IMG/VR virus record: IMGVR_UViG_3300042197_003319
Coordinates: 1 to 64,000 of that record
DNA from: a virus
Length of the DNA stretch: 64,000 nucleotides
Direction: 5' to 3' (one strand)
Shown here piece after piece: positions 47,008 through 62,000 of this stretch. The notes under the pieces were generated by a model, which ran no database searches, had not been told where the DNA came from, and was given only the letters and a program-made list of their open reading frames with translations. The first letter of the stretch is position 1; every line of letters starts with the position of its first letter. Made by a program: the position numbers and the translations under genes.

Positions 47008-50000
47008 TCCACGTTCCTCGGCCCAAGCTCCCGCTTCAGCTGCCTTTTATCCGAAGCCTCCTGCCATAACTCGTATTTGTTTAGCACCAGAAGATCAGCG
47101 CTCTTGTTGGCTCTGCTTGTTAGGCGGGTGATCTCGTTTTGAACATCGCCAGAAGTGCGCTCAGGCAGTTCTTTAAGCCACTCCGGGTCCCTCAACGTTT
47201 CCCTAAGAACCTTCGCCCTTTCCATAACCCAATCATCCCTCTGCTCTTCGTTTAGCAGCACCCCCCTCACCCTTACTTGTCTTTCCGGCAGGGTCACCCA
47301 AGCCCTCTTCTTGGCCAGCTCAATCCAAAGAGGGTCGGGGTTATCCCGATAGCGCATAACAATATCCCCATAGTTGAAGAACGCCTGCTTGGCCCTATCC
47401 CATCCGTCCTTAGGCAGTTCTGATCCGTCGCTCAGCATGGGCTCTCCCAATACGTTGGTCATAGGGTGGTTAAAGTTGCGGAGGAAAGGGATGTTCCCGA
47501 TCCCAGCCGCCATAATGGATGAGTAATTGTCGGTCTTTTCGGGGAAGATTTTCCGGTCAGCTTCCCGCAGCAGGTTCCCAAACAGCATAGACCCACCCGT
47601 CCGCATCAGGAAGGCAACCGCTTTTTTGTCCCAGCTTCCGCTGTCCAGGTTGCCAAGGTCGGCCAGGGTTTTCACACCGCTTAAGAACGGAACGTCAACG
47701 ATGCCAAAGAGCATCGACTTTAATCCGGCCAGTGAGAACTGCATGGCCAGCTCCCCAGCCTTTGCCTGGTTGGGCTTCTCGTACTTTGAATAGTCGCGCA
47801 TGTACCCCAGCGATTTAAACAAGAGGAAGGTCGGCAGCCAGTTCGGGTTCTTGAACCACATATTCCCCACCTTGATGCTTTCCGGTTGCCATTTTCCGCT
47901 GTCGATCAAAGCCTGCCTGAACGCAGGATCCGAAGGACCCTTGCCGGAAAAGTCCAGGAACCTTTCTTTTTCGTCATCGTCTCCGTCAATTGTCCTGGCG
48001 ATAATCGCAGTCAATCCCGCCAGCATTATCCCTAAACCTGCAATCCCCCCGCCTAGTTCCATTGCCCGCATGTCGCTGGGCTTCTGCCTGGTCCCCTCTC
48101 CCCACACCTTGATCGTAGGGTTCATGCTCTTGAGTATTCCTGTCCCCATCCAGGACAGCCATGTCTGGTAAACCGAAGTCACAATCCCGTAAAAAGGCTG
48201 GACCAGTTTCGCGATCAGGTAATCGTTGGACCATCCCTCCAAGGTCTTCGCGAGGAAACCCGTGACTCCCATCGGCTTGTTGGTGTAAGCCAGCACAGAG
48301 CCCAGGAAAAACGCCTCGTCAGTCACAGCCCCGACCATTCTGTCGATGGTCTTCCTTTCAGCTTCGCTCGCCCTGTTCCAGACACGGTTCCAATAGGGGT
48401 TCGCCAATCCACGATTCCTTCTGGCCGACAGGTAAAGCTGTTGCCGGAACTCAAGTGTCCCAGGCTTGAGCCTTTCCACCCGCTCCTCAGACGCTTCCCG
48501 CTCTAGTTTCCGCACGATCTCCGGGCCTTCCAAGCCCTCCGGCAATCTCTCGTTTGTCCCGGCAATCTGTCTTGCGGTCCTGAGCATGCTGCCCAAGTCA
48601 GAAGACAACAGGCCCTGGGCATCAGGAACATCCCGGTCAGGGTAATTTTCAGCGAGCTCCCTCGAAACATCGGAAGCCGCAAGAGCTGCCGCAAGTTCGC
48701 TGTAGAAAGTTGTCGTGGCCAAATCCAGGGAGTTGTAGAGCCTCGAGATCAGAATCCCAAGACCTGTGGGGCTCACCTGGATTGCCGCTGAGTCTCCGTA
48801 TTCGGGTGACCTAATCGTTCCGGCGCCAACCTTCTTTAACCCTACCCGAACAAGCTTAAATGTTTTGTCCCAGGCGCTCTTGGATATCGGGATTTGAGGC
48901 CAGATTCCACGCTTGTTCCACCCAAACCAAAGCTCAGCAAGCTTGGCCACGCCCCTGCCGAACGAAGAGTTTGCGTTGATCCGAACACCACCCTCACCAA
49001 GAAGCTCGGGCAAGGGACGACCGGATACCCTGGTCGATAAGGTTTTTCCTGGAGCAAGGGTTTTACCTGAGCTGTCCCCGGTTGCCAGCAGGTCAATGGC
49101 TTCCACCAGGGCGTTGTTGATCGCTCTTGGGATGGCCTTCATGGCGACCCTGACAGACGACATGTTCTTGTCCCTGGCAACCCTCACCCCAAGCATAGCC
49201 CCGAGGTTCAGCGCGTTGCCGATTGGTGACAGAAGGTTGACCGTGATGGTCTTAACCCCTTGCAAAATATTCGTGTAGAACTGGCCGACAAAAGCCTCGA
49301 GAACCGTGACCCCGGAATCCTTCTTGATGGCGTCCAGGATGTCCATGGTCTTGCGGCCGGCCCTTCTGGAGTCAGGACCGTCAGGATCGTTGGCGATTTC
49401 GTTGGCTAGTTTCTCAATCGTCTTCTTGGTCTGCTCGCTCGGCATCCAGTTCTCGTCGTCGAGCTTTAGCTTCTTGGCCACATATCCGTAGATCACCTGC
49501 TCGGTAAGGTTCCCAGCCAAAGCAGCCTTCACGACGTTATGCAGGTTGTCCCGAATGGCCCTTGTCGCCCGGTTCTCGCTCTTCCCGAACACAAGTTGAA
49601 TGGATCGCTGGATCTCGGTTTGGGCGATCTTTTCCATTTCGTCCGAGATCTTGGACAGAACCCGCCCAAGCACGTCCTCCTTAACCTCGATTCCGCTGGC
49701 CTTAAGCTCGGCCACCAGGTCGGCCAGAACCTCTGCTTTCCTGGCCGTCAAAAGATACCTGCGGTTAAAGACAAACTCCTTGAAGTTGAAGCTTGGGAGG
49801 GTCATGTACGACCTGACGTCCGCCGTGGTGAACGGTTCGTCCATGGCCTGCTGCATGGCCTCGACAATCAATTGGTAAGAGCCTTCGTCCACCGAGTCTT
49901 TGAGGCTGTCGTAGATCATTTGAACCGCAGTCTGCAGGGATTCCCAGTTGTTCATGGCCTCGCGGAACCTGCGGACAGACTGAAGTTTCCTTTGCTCCTG

Positions 50001-53000
50001 GCTCATCTTGCTGCGGGTCAGCTTGAGCTGTCCGTTACCCTGGAGCTGAACCCTTTCGCGAAGGATTCTGCGGATGATCCCCACGGCGGTTTCTTTGGGG
50101 GCCTTGTTTTCCGCGTCTTTTGCGTCCAGGGCCCTTTCAAAATTCTCAAGAAACCCATCCAGGACGTTCTCGATAATCTTTCGGCTGGCTTTGTTAACGT
50201 CTTTGACTGGGCTTCCGGTTCCCGAGACCTGCTCGTCTGCCTCGTCAGACATCATAGTGGTTCCGAAACGGTTCCAGAGGTGATTGTTGATCTCGTTTGT
50301 CGTCGCTTGGGCTGACTCATCAAGCACGTCCTGGGCCTCTTCGATGTTTTCCAGAACTTCCCCTTCGGAAACACCAAGCTCTTTGGCCACTTCTTTGGCG
50401 GAGGCTGTGCCTTTCTGCAAGAGCGCAGCGGTTCCCTCGGCAACCGTGGCCGACATTTGCCGTCTTGTCTCAGCCGAATCCTCGGTCTTCTTGAGCAGTT
50501 CGACCATTTCCTTGGCCGTCTTGATCTGCTGGTCGAGCACGTCGGAAAGCGTGTTTGTGCTCATCCTCTGCCACTCCGAGGAGATGCTGGCAATTCTCTT
50601 GGCCTTTAACAAAAGCTGCGCCCAGATGGCGTTGTTCGCTGTTGATTCGATCAGCCCGCCAAGCTTGGAAACTTCTTCTTTCCCAAACACTTTCTCCAAG
50701 GCGCTGTTGATGGCCTGGTCGCCAGCCATCTTGGCTTTGGCGATGTCGTCCGCAAACAACCCGACCTGGCGGAGCCTTTCGACCTGCTTGGCGTTTGTCG
50801 CAAACCACATCCAGCCAGCCACTCCGATCCTTGAATAAGCCCCAAAAGCCCTAAGCCCTTGGGCAAGGGATGTCCCGAGGTCGGCTTGTTTTCTTGCCAG
50901 AGCAAACTGCATGGCCCGTATTTCGTTTGCCCTTTCCGGGTTTTCCTTTGCTGCTTTTTCCAACTGCTGGATAAGGATTGAGTTAAGGATAACGATGTTG
51001 TCAAAGTGCCTGGTGCTTCCGTCGCGGATGGCCTGAAGCTCTTCGTCGTTAACGCTAAGATCGGGGCTAAGGATTGCCCTGGTTGCCTGCTCTGCCCCAC
51101 CGACACGGTTGATCAGGGCCAACATTTCCTCTGCCCGCAAGGGCTGGGTCCTTACCGAGTACTTAAACTCACCCAGAGCTGTCGCGCTTCTGAGTTCGTT
51201 GCCAAGTCGTTCATCCCTGGCCAGCTGCCCGGCAAACACCTGGCGACGTTCTTTGCCTTCCCGCTTCTTAAAGTATTTCATGCCCCTGGCTTCCCGCTCT
51301 CCCTGTTCCCCACGGTATGGGCTTCCGGTTCCAGCCACATCGTCGTTGCGGATTACAAACTTAATCGTTCCGGCTTTCTCCTGTTTCTCAAGCTCACGGA
51401 CCAAAAGCCCAAATTCAGATCTCTGCCACACACGTCCGTTAAAAGGATATTTAGCGACAATCATTTGAGAGGCTACGTTTCCTCGAGCCCCTTCCCTTGA
51501 AACGTTTAGTGTCGTAAACCCAATAGCTCCTTTGTCTATCAAGTCCCAGGTAAACCTAAATTTCGGTCTGGCTCTCCTGGCTTTGGCCTCACTTCCAGTT
51601 ACCGGAGGTTCCGGATGAACCGTTTCTTTCGTGGAAAGCTTGTCCCGTTTGTTGATCTCAAAGGATGTTTTTGCGTTACGGCCAATTTCCGAGTACTCAA
51701 GCTTTTGGGAATTGGTCTTGTCCACCTTGTAAAGGTCCAGGGAATTAAGCTCGTGGTAGCCAGGTATTTTTGGGACCCCCTCAAAATAGAGCACGGTCCT
51801 GGGCTGGATGACGATCTTCGTCCCTTTTGTGACACCAGTTGCGTCCCCGTAGTCTTCGTGGGAATACATGTTCACATAGCGGTTGTTCTCATCCAAAAGG
51901 CTTTCGGGTGTTAGACTAACTTCTGTCAATACTCCGCCACGATTGGTCGAAATGCTTATGCCCGAGGTGGCAATCACATGGTCCAAGGGGGTCAACTTTA
52001 ACCTGTCGGAATGCTCAAACCGCTCAAACAAGAACCGCTCCAACTCTTCCGCCGACATTCCGTTGTTGTTGTCGATGATGGTGTAGCGGTTGTTCACCTT
52101 GTCTACAGTCACACTGACCTTGGTTTTCGCATTTCCGGCTTTGAACGCCTGCTGAATCAGCTCCGTAAGTCCGTTAACCAGGTCGTAGTCCTTGGCCTGG
52201 CCGATAGCATTCTCCACCAGGGTTTTATTTACCAACAGAGGAACCTTAACCCTGCCCGGAGCATCTTCCCCGTCATAGTAAAGCGATCCGGTTCCGGCAA
52301 CTTCTCCGTTGCGGCTTACAAGTTGAACCCCAGTCGGAGCCCTGTCCTTATACAGCATCTGCGGGTAGGTTACGTGTGAACGCTCCTTGATGATCTTAAG
52401 CGCAAGATCCATCAGGTTATTTGTCCTTGGCGATTCCGGTATCTTAATCACGTCACCTGGTTTCGGCTGGTAATCCGTCGGAAGGTTATTGTGTTTGGCC
52501 ACTTCCTCCCTGGTCAGTCCGTACTTTGTCGCAATCTCAAGCAGAGTCAGTTGTTCCGGAGCCTCGAAGAACGGAGGCACTTCCACGCTCTTGGTAGTTC
52601 CGGGAATCAGCAATTGAGAACCGACAATAACTTTACCCATCGTCAGGTTGTTTGCTTTCTTGAGGTCCTGGACGCTAACACCGTTTTTGGCCGCGATATC
52701 AGCGAGCACTTCATCTGAAGTCCGCTTGCGGCCTTCCGGCACAACATATTCAGTTGCCTCTACCGGGACATCCATTTGGGGGGACTTGCCCGCGAACAGC
52801 ATGTTTTCGGTCACGCTTCTCATGGGGCCGGTTGCGCTGATCTTTTTGCTGCGATTCACAACCGACATGCTCTTTGGCGTGTTCCGTAATAGGGCAAGCT
52901 GCTGGATTTTCTCCAAGCCCTGCTTGTTAAACTCACCCTTGCGATAGGTGACCCAACCAAACATCATCCCCACCTTGACAATGTCCTGGTCGTTTATCGA

Positions 53001-56000
53001 AGCGCCTGCCTCAAACCTTCCCGCGAGGTATGCCTCGGCTTCCCGCTTTACGACATAATCAAAACTGGAATTGGTGGCTCTACCCTGCTCAATGGCTTCC
53101 ATCAAAAGGTCGATGCGCTGTTTCCGCAGCGCTTTCCTGACTTCGATTTGCGACTGCGCGACATTGTCGGGCCTTTCCGTTTTCTCGATGTCCACCTTCT
53201 TGGTTCTGGTGGCGATGTCTTTGCCGTACCACTTGCCTTTGTAGTAAATGTCGCCCTGCTCGCCCAGTTTCTGAATCGCAATCATCACCGCTTCGTCGGC
53301 GTTCCTGGCCCGGATATAGATCTTCTTTGACCTTGAGTTGACAGCACCGATGCTTCCGGTCGAGCGGTTGATCTTTGCCGCAGCGGAAGCCATCGACATC
53401 ACCATGGCCTCGCCTCTCGGCCCACCCCGCTTGTTCGGCTTGCCGGCGATCTCTTTAAGGAGTCTTTTGGCGTTTATGTCGGCGATTTCCGGGTGAAGTT
53501 GGAACTCCCACATGGAGTTGCCCCGTTCGTCAACCATAGGCTCGGACTTAATGATCGGCGTTCCGGCTGGCTTCATCCCAATTATGGTTGCCGGCTTGAG
53601 CGACTGAGTTTCCTTTTCGCTCTTGAACTCCACCCTCCGAATCGCGGAAAGATCCGGCTCAACGGGAAGTGTGACCATCAGGGTGGGGGAATCCGTCCCC
53701 TGGTCGCGGGTGATGGTTACGGCTTTCTTGGTCGTGTAATAAGCCGAAGCCGCGTATTCAGCGTGCAGACTCGGCACATAGGAACCGTCGGTAAATATCG
53801 GGATCTTGAAATTCCCCGAAACGTTTTTGTCGGAGTTATACTTAAGGATCATCCCGACCCCACCGTAAGACACCGGCAACTGCCACTCTCCGCTTTCCGC
53901 CTTGGACCACCCTTTCTCTTTGGTTTCCTGGTAAAGGATTTCCGCAGATATCTTCTTATCCTCGACGTTTGCCAGGCCAAGATAGTTTGCCGGGAATGTC
54001 CACTCGATTGTCTTTTTGTAGACCGGGGCCCCCTGACCAAACTTCGGGACCATGCCGCGACGCTTGAGCTCCGCCACAATCGCCGGTGGCAGATTGTTAA
54101 GTTCCTGTTCTGTTACAAGGACACCTTCCTGGGAGTCATCGACTTTGATTTGGCTTACGTATTCGGTCTTCAGCATTCTGTCGAATACGTCCTGGACCTC
54201 AGCTTTTTCAGCGAGGATTTTCTGCCGTGCAGCCTGTAGTTCTGAACGTTTTTTGAAAGCCAAAGCTGCTCTTGGGTTGTTCTCTTCTCCCATCTGCAAC
54301 TCGGACAATATCTCCTGGTTAATCAAAAGAATTTTTTGATCCTGCTTTCGGATGTCTTCTTCAATATTTTTTAAGTGGACACGATATTCGTTAACCCTCT
54401 TTGGGATGCTTGGGGTTAAGACCGCGGAGCGAATCGACTTTTGGTCGATCAACTTCATGGTCATCTGCAGACGTCGTCTGGCGGCTTTGTCGAGAGGTGC
54501 CGGAGGAAGCTCCTGTTTCGCTTTTTTAGAAACCCATTTTTTAAGACCAGCGTCCCAATCGGCATCCGCACCGGTGATCTCCGGGATTGAAACGTTGGTC
54601 GTCAGCCACTGCTCGTAAGCCGCCACTGCTTTCTCGGCAAGCTCCCTGGCTTCCTTTGTCTTCTCTTGGTCGCCGATGGCGTTTAGAAACCGCAGGATTT
54701 CCTTGGTATGTTTGTTGGTTTCTACAAGTTTTTTGACGGCCTCGTCTTCGTAGGACAATATTCTTGAGTTGGTTTTTGTGACCTCGATTGCCTTTCGGAA
54801 AGGCCCAAACAGCACATTGACAACCGGGTCCTGCAGGGCTTTTGTCTGAACCATCGGCTCCGAAAGCTTTTTGATTTCCTGCATGAAGTCCCGCAATTCC
54901 TTACGGGTTTTCGCAAGCTCGATTGTTTCTTCGAGCCACTGCTCATCCTTGGCAATTGTTTCCAGAACTTTCTTGAACCGGAAATAGTTTTCCATGCCGG
55001 CAGCTTCCAGGGCGGCAAGCAACCTGTTGTATTCCCACCGCGACTTGAATCCCCTCTGTTCCAGCACTTCGTCCGTGATCTCCGGCGAATCGAATACTTC
55101 CAGGTTTGCCAGGTTGGGCCCGTACTTCTCTTGCTGGTCGGTGGTTATTTGAAAACCTTGAGCGCCCATGTACAGGCCGTGTTGAGTGGACAAATAGGCG
55201 TATTTTCCTGCGTAATCCTCCGTTAGGATTTCTTCGGCCGCGGAATCAACATCCATGCCGTCGTAAAACTCTTCGTCGTCAAGCCCGGTATTAGGGTTAT
55301 TGTAGTTCGAAGAAGCGTAATCGGTTTCTTCTTCGTAAACTTCCTCGCCAAAATAGTACACGGGTTTCTGAATAGATTGGCGATCGCGCTCAAGCGTTTT
55401 CCGAACCACCTCCCATTTTATTTCGGCAATTTGTCTACGTATCTCCTTCATCTCCAACTCGATCTGTTCGCGTGTCCTTGGCGTTCCTGTTCCCGATACC
55501 CATTCCTTGGACTCAAGGTCTTGATTTGGTTTTTGCGCTTCCTTAACCCTAAAGGTCACCGCTTCCATTGCTTTTTGGATGGGTGACACGGAAAACATAT
55601 CTTCCGCATTCCCCTGACGCGAGTTGTCGGAAAGAGCCGCTGCCAGCTCGTCCATCATCACATTAAACAAGGTGGCTGATTTCGCTGTATACTTTGTCTT
55701 TCCGTTTTCCAATTTTGTGGTCGGCCCGATTTTCTCGGACATGAAATCGACCAGGGCCCTGAACTCTGGGTTTGCATCGATCTCTGGGAACTTGTTGGTG
55801 GCTGTGCCCTTTTCGTCAAGCAGGTCCATGACGTTGGAACTTGAAGCCAGCTCTTTGATTGCCGCGTACGGGCTCATGTTTCTGGCTTTTTGGGAGAGCA
55901 TTTGATTCATCAACCTGCTGAAGAAAGCCTTGTACTGGGCGCTTTCTTTTTCCCCAAGAACTTCCGACGATGCGACACACTGGGCCATGGACAAATAGAG

Positions 56001-59000
56001 GTTTTTGGCGTTGCCCTGGTCCATCACTTCCCTGACCATTTCTGTTGCCGGGGTTGTGCTTTTGGGGGCATTCAGATGTCGGTCCATCGGCTGCAAAAAC
56101 TCACGTAGGATCATGTACTGCAGGTATTCGACCGGCTGAGAACCTGCCGCGCTGCTCAGCAAGGCGGCTCTAGAATCCCTGTCGATGACGTTTTCTTCGA
56201 CGAGTTGTTTGATAAATGTCTGAGCCCCCTCCCTAGTCAGGTTGTGGAGATCGACGGCAAGAGACCTTAGCTTTTTGCGCTTGGTCTCTGATTTGGCCAC
56301 AGCGTCATAATCCTGGTCAGCTTTTTGCAAATGGGTCAGTTCCGACCCACCTTCAGCGTTCATCACCTTAACCAGGTAATCCAGTCTTTCGGAACCCTCC
56401 TGGGTTGAGGTGTCAACCTGCTCCGTCATTACCCGATAAAGGAAATACCCTCCAGTTTCGAGGTCGGCTGGTATTTCTCCCCCCATTCTGGCCGTCATGT
56501 CTTTCGCAAGATCCAGCATTGCAGACACGTTTTCGGGAGACTTGGCAAACTGATACCCGAGAACTTGCTCCCGTGCATTGCCTCCGACCACCATCCATTC
56601 GCCTACCGCCTTATCAAAAATAAGGGTGGGAAGCCCTTGGTTGGGCGAACCGGCCCCCTCGTTTACGATCTGCTGCGGGTCAAAACCTGGGCCTTGGATT
56701 TTTAGAATCTTTTCCTTTTCTGCCGGGTCATAAGAATAATTCCTGGTATTGCGACCGGTGTATCTTGAGTTTGCCCCAAAGAATTTTTCTGAACCCATGT
56801 GGGAGGCCTGAACCTTTGACCTTTTGACCCAGGCGTAAACAAAAGGATGCCTTTGACCAGAAGCGTCTCGCACCTTTTGCTCTGGCCCAAAATCTACGAT
56901 ATCTCCTGGGTTTCTCTTTTTAAGCGTGGTGGCATGCGTAATTGTTCTTGTGACGCTGGACAAGTCCACCGGCTCTGCGGTTACAGCTGAGCCACCTTCC
57001 CTGAGCGTAACCTTCGGTCCCTCCTCCGTGGAAACAAGTTTGAGCAGGCTGGTTATTGACTCGTTGTTTTTCGGGGGTGCGTTAGGACCATATTTTTCAA
57101 GGTGGAAAAGGATGTTGTCCGTTGCGTCCAGGACAGACCCAAGGAATGGGCTGTCTTTTACGGTGATGCCCAGACGGCCAAGGATATCAAACACCGCCTG
57201 CCGCAATGCCTTGAACCACATCGCCAGGTATCCGTCTTTGGGAACCCCTTTGAGGAGCTGTCTCAGGCTTTCTTCGTCTGCCTCGGATGGGCGGATAAAG
57301 TCCTCCGTCGTGTAACCAAGTCTGGCTTTTTGCAGGACGAATCTGATGTATTCAATGGTTGCCGATTTGTCATCAAGCTCCCTGCCGTACCTTTTTCTTA
57401 GGAGCTCCAATGCTTCCGGGGATATCTCTTCAAAAGCCTTTTGGGTCAGGTAGTTCATTGTCCTGGAGTAAGCTTCCTGGGCGGTTAGTTCTCCAGACCT
57501 AATCTGCCTGTCATACAACTGAACAGCCACGGTTCTGACCACCGCGTAAGTTGCGTTGTGCGCCATCTCTTCGCTTGCTGTGCTCAGAAGATATCCTCTT
57601 CCCGCTTCGCCAACCCTGCCCCGCATGTTGAGGGAAATCCTGTCCCTGTTGTTGAGGAGGACTTCCGGCTTGATGTATACCGTGTTGAAGTCCGGTGACG
57701 AAATACTTACCCAAGCCGCCATGTCTCCCCTGTCCCCAAAGATAATTTTTACGTTCTTGAACTTCAGGTCCGAAAGGGCTTTTGCGAATTCGTCGACAAC
57801 ATCCTGCTGGTAAGGTGACAAGCTGGAAAATCTTTCGTCAACAAGCTGACCGTTTCTAAGAACAGTTGCCTGCCTTCGGACTTCGCCCTGCAGGTCTTTT
57901 GCGTAGACTTTTCCGTCGCCAGTTTCCTTCGGTATCTGGGGGCGACCATCAACATAAGTCGACCCTTGAAAAGGAAGGGTGGGTTGGTTGCTGTCGCCTT
58001 GTTGCAGAACACCCTGGGTGGCGGCAAGAACACCCTGCTTGCTTTCCCGTCTGCGGATTCTCTCAAGGTCCGTCCAAATGTCCGAGGCAACCAGTTCTTT
58101 GATAACCGGCTCCGACATGGAAGAAAGCCGGTAGCCTGCGCGCTTTAGGATCTGATCGTGCTTGTCGGCAGCCTCGTTCGGAGTCGCGATATAAACAACT
58201 CTTGGTGCTGTTCCCGTCTGGTCGTCCAACGATAGCCCGGCTCCACCCTTCATCGGGGTAACAAGAGCCACACGTTTTAGGCCTACCTGGAAGTCATTGA
58301 TGTCGGAGGTCATTTGAGCTCCGCCTTCCCCGTAAATGACAGCCGGCTGGAGTCCTTCTTTGCGGAACATGTCGTTCAGCATCTCCAGCATGGACGGGGT
58401 TTTGCCGAAGTTTATCTCCGGGAAGGAGATCTCGTTGACGAATTCCCCGAAGATAACAACCTGCTTGCCTTGCCGCAGATCCTGCATGGCCATTTCGAAA
58501 ATGTACGGAGCCTTGTTAACTTCGGCCCAGGCTTCCGTCTTGAACTTCAACACGCCCTCAAGCTCGAGCGTTTTACGCTGTTGCTCGACCGTTGGGATCA
58601 CCGAAGGGTCGCCGGTCAGCTCGGAAATTTGTCTGCGGTAATAACCCTCGATCTGTTCGATCTGAGCCTTGATTTGCGGACCGGCGTTAAGCTCAACCCT
58701 CGATGTCTGAACGTTGATCCCTTCCGGCACTCTCCGGATGTAGGCCCCAACGGTTGCAGCCGACTCAACAAGGTTGGCGATGGTCTCCTCTTTGTTCTTG
58801 GAGATTTCCAACATCGAGCGAACGGTTGTCTCTGATTTGCCGAGAATTCCCGGCAGGAAATAGAGAGCACCCGAAAGGCGGTCGGCGGGAGTTGCCGTAA
58901 GGAAAATCTTAAATGCCTTGGTCTGCCTCGCCATCTGGTTACGGATGGCGGTGGTGTTCTTGAGGTTCTGGGCTTCGTCGAACAGGATTACGTCCGCAGA

Positions 59001-62000
59001 CTCAATGTCCTTAATGGAGTTCTTGGAATAAGCATCGTACGTGTAAAAGAACACGCGGTTCTTCGGGATGTTGGCCGAGGCCAACTGGCTTTTTAGGCCG
59101 CCCGTGGAAGCGTTGATTAGCTCGTTGCTTTCCGTGATAACGATGACTTTCCCGTACGGCTCGTTGCGCGCAGCAGCTTTCATGTCTGCGATCACACGGG
59201 CAGCCGCCTGCCCCGACCTGGTCTTCCCCAGGCCTGCGTCGTCCGCCAACAGTGCCGCCTCCCGCCCAACCTTGTAGGCGTTCACAATCAGGTTGGCCGC
59301 TTCCCTTTGGTGCGGAAGCATCAGGTAACGGTTCGGGACCACGTTTGGGACAGCCGGGTTTGCGTCCGAGATAACCTTCAATGCCGGCTCTTTGATGCCA
59401 ACCCCCGGCTGCTTGGACGCAAGGATTGCCTGCATGAGCTGGATCGCTTTGTTTGCCGCCCCCTGTCTTGGGGACATATCAAGCTGGTCCTGGATTTCGG
59501 CGACCTCGACGTTGGTCAGGAAGCCCGACTCGTACAGCTCTTCCAGCAAATCCCTGGCCAGAGCCTGCGATTCCCGGTCAAAGGCGGTGAGCTGTGGCTT
59601 ACCTTTCGTTTCCGAAAGAACCCTGAATGTCTTTTGCGGACCCTGGATTATCTCGGGCAGCTGCCCGGTTTTTTGGTAAGCTTCAAGGTCTTTGTTGTAT
59701 TTTTCTTTTACAAAAGCCACCATCCCGTCGATCATTTTTGGAAGGCTCTTGGCCAGCTCTCCGGTGCTCGTCTTGTACCCCATCGAGTTAAGAACACCTG
59801 CTATCTCTGATAGCTTTGTGGTGTTCTTCGCAAACTCTTTCGGGTCTTGGTTTTTCCTTGAGGCTTCGTTAAGCGCAGCCCCGAGCAGGTACTTCTGGCC
59901 AGGGTCCTCGACCGAGGCGAAGTATGCGTTTTTGGCGTTCTTCCGAAGATCACTGCGGACATCTTCGTCACTGGCCTGAACCGTGGGGGAGGCAATCACA
60001 TCCTCAAGCGTCTCGTCTCCTGAGTCGTCTCCCAGGCTTTTCTGGAGACTTACGGCGGACTCTAACCCTATTTTCCCGCCAAGCCTCCGGCCAAGCTTCC
60101 TGGAGTAGTCTTCCACCACGGAACGGAAGATCCTGTTTTTCGAAATTCCAGGTACGTCCTGGGTCTGGAAGAGTTCGTTGGCTTCTTTGTCCGTTACACC
60201 GGAGGTCTTGTTTTTACGGACATCGTACTTGCGGCGCAGCTGTCTCCAGTAGCGCATCCGAGCCGCGTTGGCCAAACGGGTTTCGTCAACGGTGAGGTTG
60301 GGGTTATCGAGCTTGAACTTTGAGGCCTTTTCCCGGAATGCCCTTTCGGCCTCGGCAAGGTTTTGGGCCTCGTCGGGGGATTCCGGTAGTTTCTCAAGAG
60401 CAGCCAGATAGTCCGTGGACTCTTCGCTAAAAGAAATTTCGTTGCTGACCCTAGACCCCGGTTGCGAGACCTTGGGTAAACGTCTTACCGGCTCAGGCCG
60501 GTTTTGCTGCAGCCTTCCGTACCTTGCGTTCAGATCGGAAAGCGCCGTGGAGACGTTTACCGGCAGATCCACTTCTGCCTCCTCCGGAGGAGGCGTTCCT
60601 TTGGCGAGCTCCTTGGCTCTGTCGACCATCGGCCCTTTCGGCTTTTGCCACAATACCGCAATGGTGTTTTTGACCTCTCGGACAAAAGCGGCTTGGAGCT
60701 CTTCGTCGTCCGGCCATACCAGGTCGGCCTGCTTTAGGATCGGGATGATCTTGTCCGCAAATTCGGCGTAGGATAAGTCGGACGGAAATAGTTTGTCCCC
60801 GTCCTTGATTCGTCCGGCCTCAAGAAATTCCGGGCGCAGCTTGTTGAGATAGTATTCGGCGGAGTAATCCACACTCCTCTGCAGCTTGGGGTCGAGCTTG
60901 GGCGTGCCGGTACCGCTGAAACCCTTAAAGAGAAATTGTTGGGTTAGTTTGTTTTCGGGGACAAGGGTTGTGTAAGGTTTCTCATCCCCTGCCCGCTTGA
61001 AGTCCATCTCAAGTTGCGGGTCGACCGGAACCGTAGCCTGTGTGTCAGGGTCAACTTGTTTGCCGACGGGGAGTTCCTGGTCCACCGCCAAAGGTTTGTC
61101 GACAGTCGCCTGGGTGTCTGGCGTTCTAACTTTTCCGGCAGGGAGTTCCTGGTCCACCGCCAATGGCTGGTCGACAGTCGCCTTGGTGTCGACTTTGGCC
61201 GGACGTCCTGGCCTTGAGAAGTTAAGCTCGTCCGGAAGTCTCCCAGTCCCAGCGATCTCTTCCCCTTCTACTTGAGGAGTGACTGGCGCTTGACCTTGTT
61301 CAGCAGCCCCTGGCTGCACGTTTTCCCCAGGAGCGACTTCTTCTGGGGTTGTGGTTGCGGCTTCTTCTTTTTGTGTCGTTGATGGTTGCCCACTGGTTGT
61401 TCCCTCCGTTGGCATCAAAGAGCCAAGATCAAACGGCTCGTCTGTTTTTAAAATGTCCTCATCCGGCCTCTCGTATTCCGTCATCGGTTTGAGGGATTCG
61501 GCCACTTCCTGCTCAAGCCCGACTTCGGCCTGGGCCTGTGAGGTCAAAGGAGCGTTGGAAATCTCAGGTATATTCCCCGATCCTCTCCTCCTCAGCCTAA
61601 GCCCCAAGGCGTTGACGACTGCGCTGACCAAAACTCCGGAAGTTCCCCCAACCTTTGCCGACTGCAGGAGGTCTTCGGTTAACTCTTGGTTGGGGTTGTA
61701 TCCAATCTTCTCAAAGAAGTTCGAGGCCCATGTCTGGAAAGCTTCCTGGGAAAATTCTTCTGCCCCTTCCTTCGCCACCTCTTTCATGTAACCAATAAAA
61801 CCCCTTGAGAACTGACCTCCGGTGGAATCGTCCAGCTTGTCCACCCATTTGGCCATGGGGATCGCTTCGCTGGTTCCGAAAAGGGCGTTTAGCGCAGAGT
61901 ACTTCAGGGCCTGCTCGTCGCTTGCGCCCTCTGAGAGCGCTTTGGAAACAGACTGTCCCCCGGAAATTGTCGACCCGGTTATCATCGTTGTTTGGGTCCC

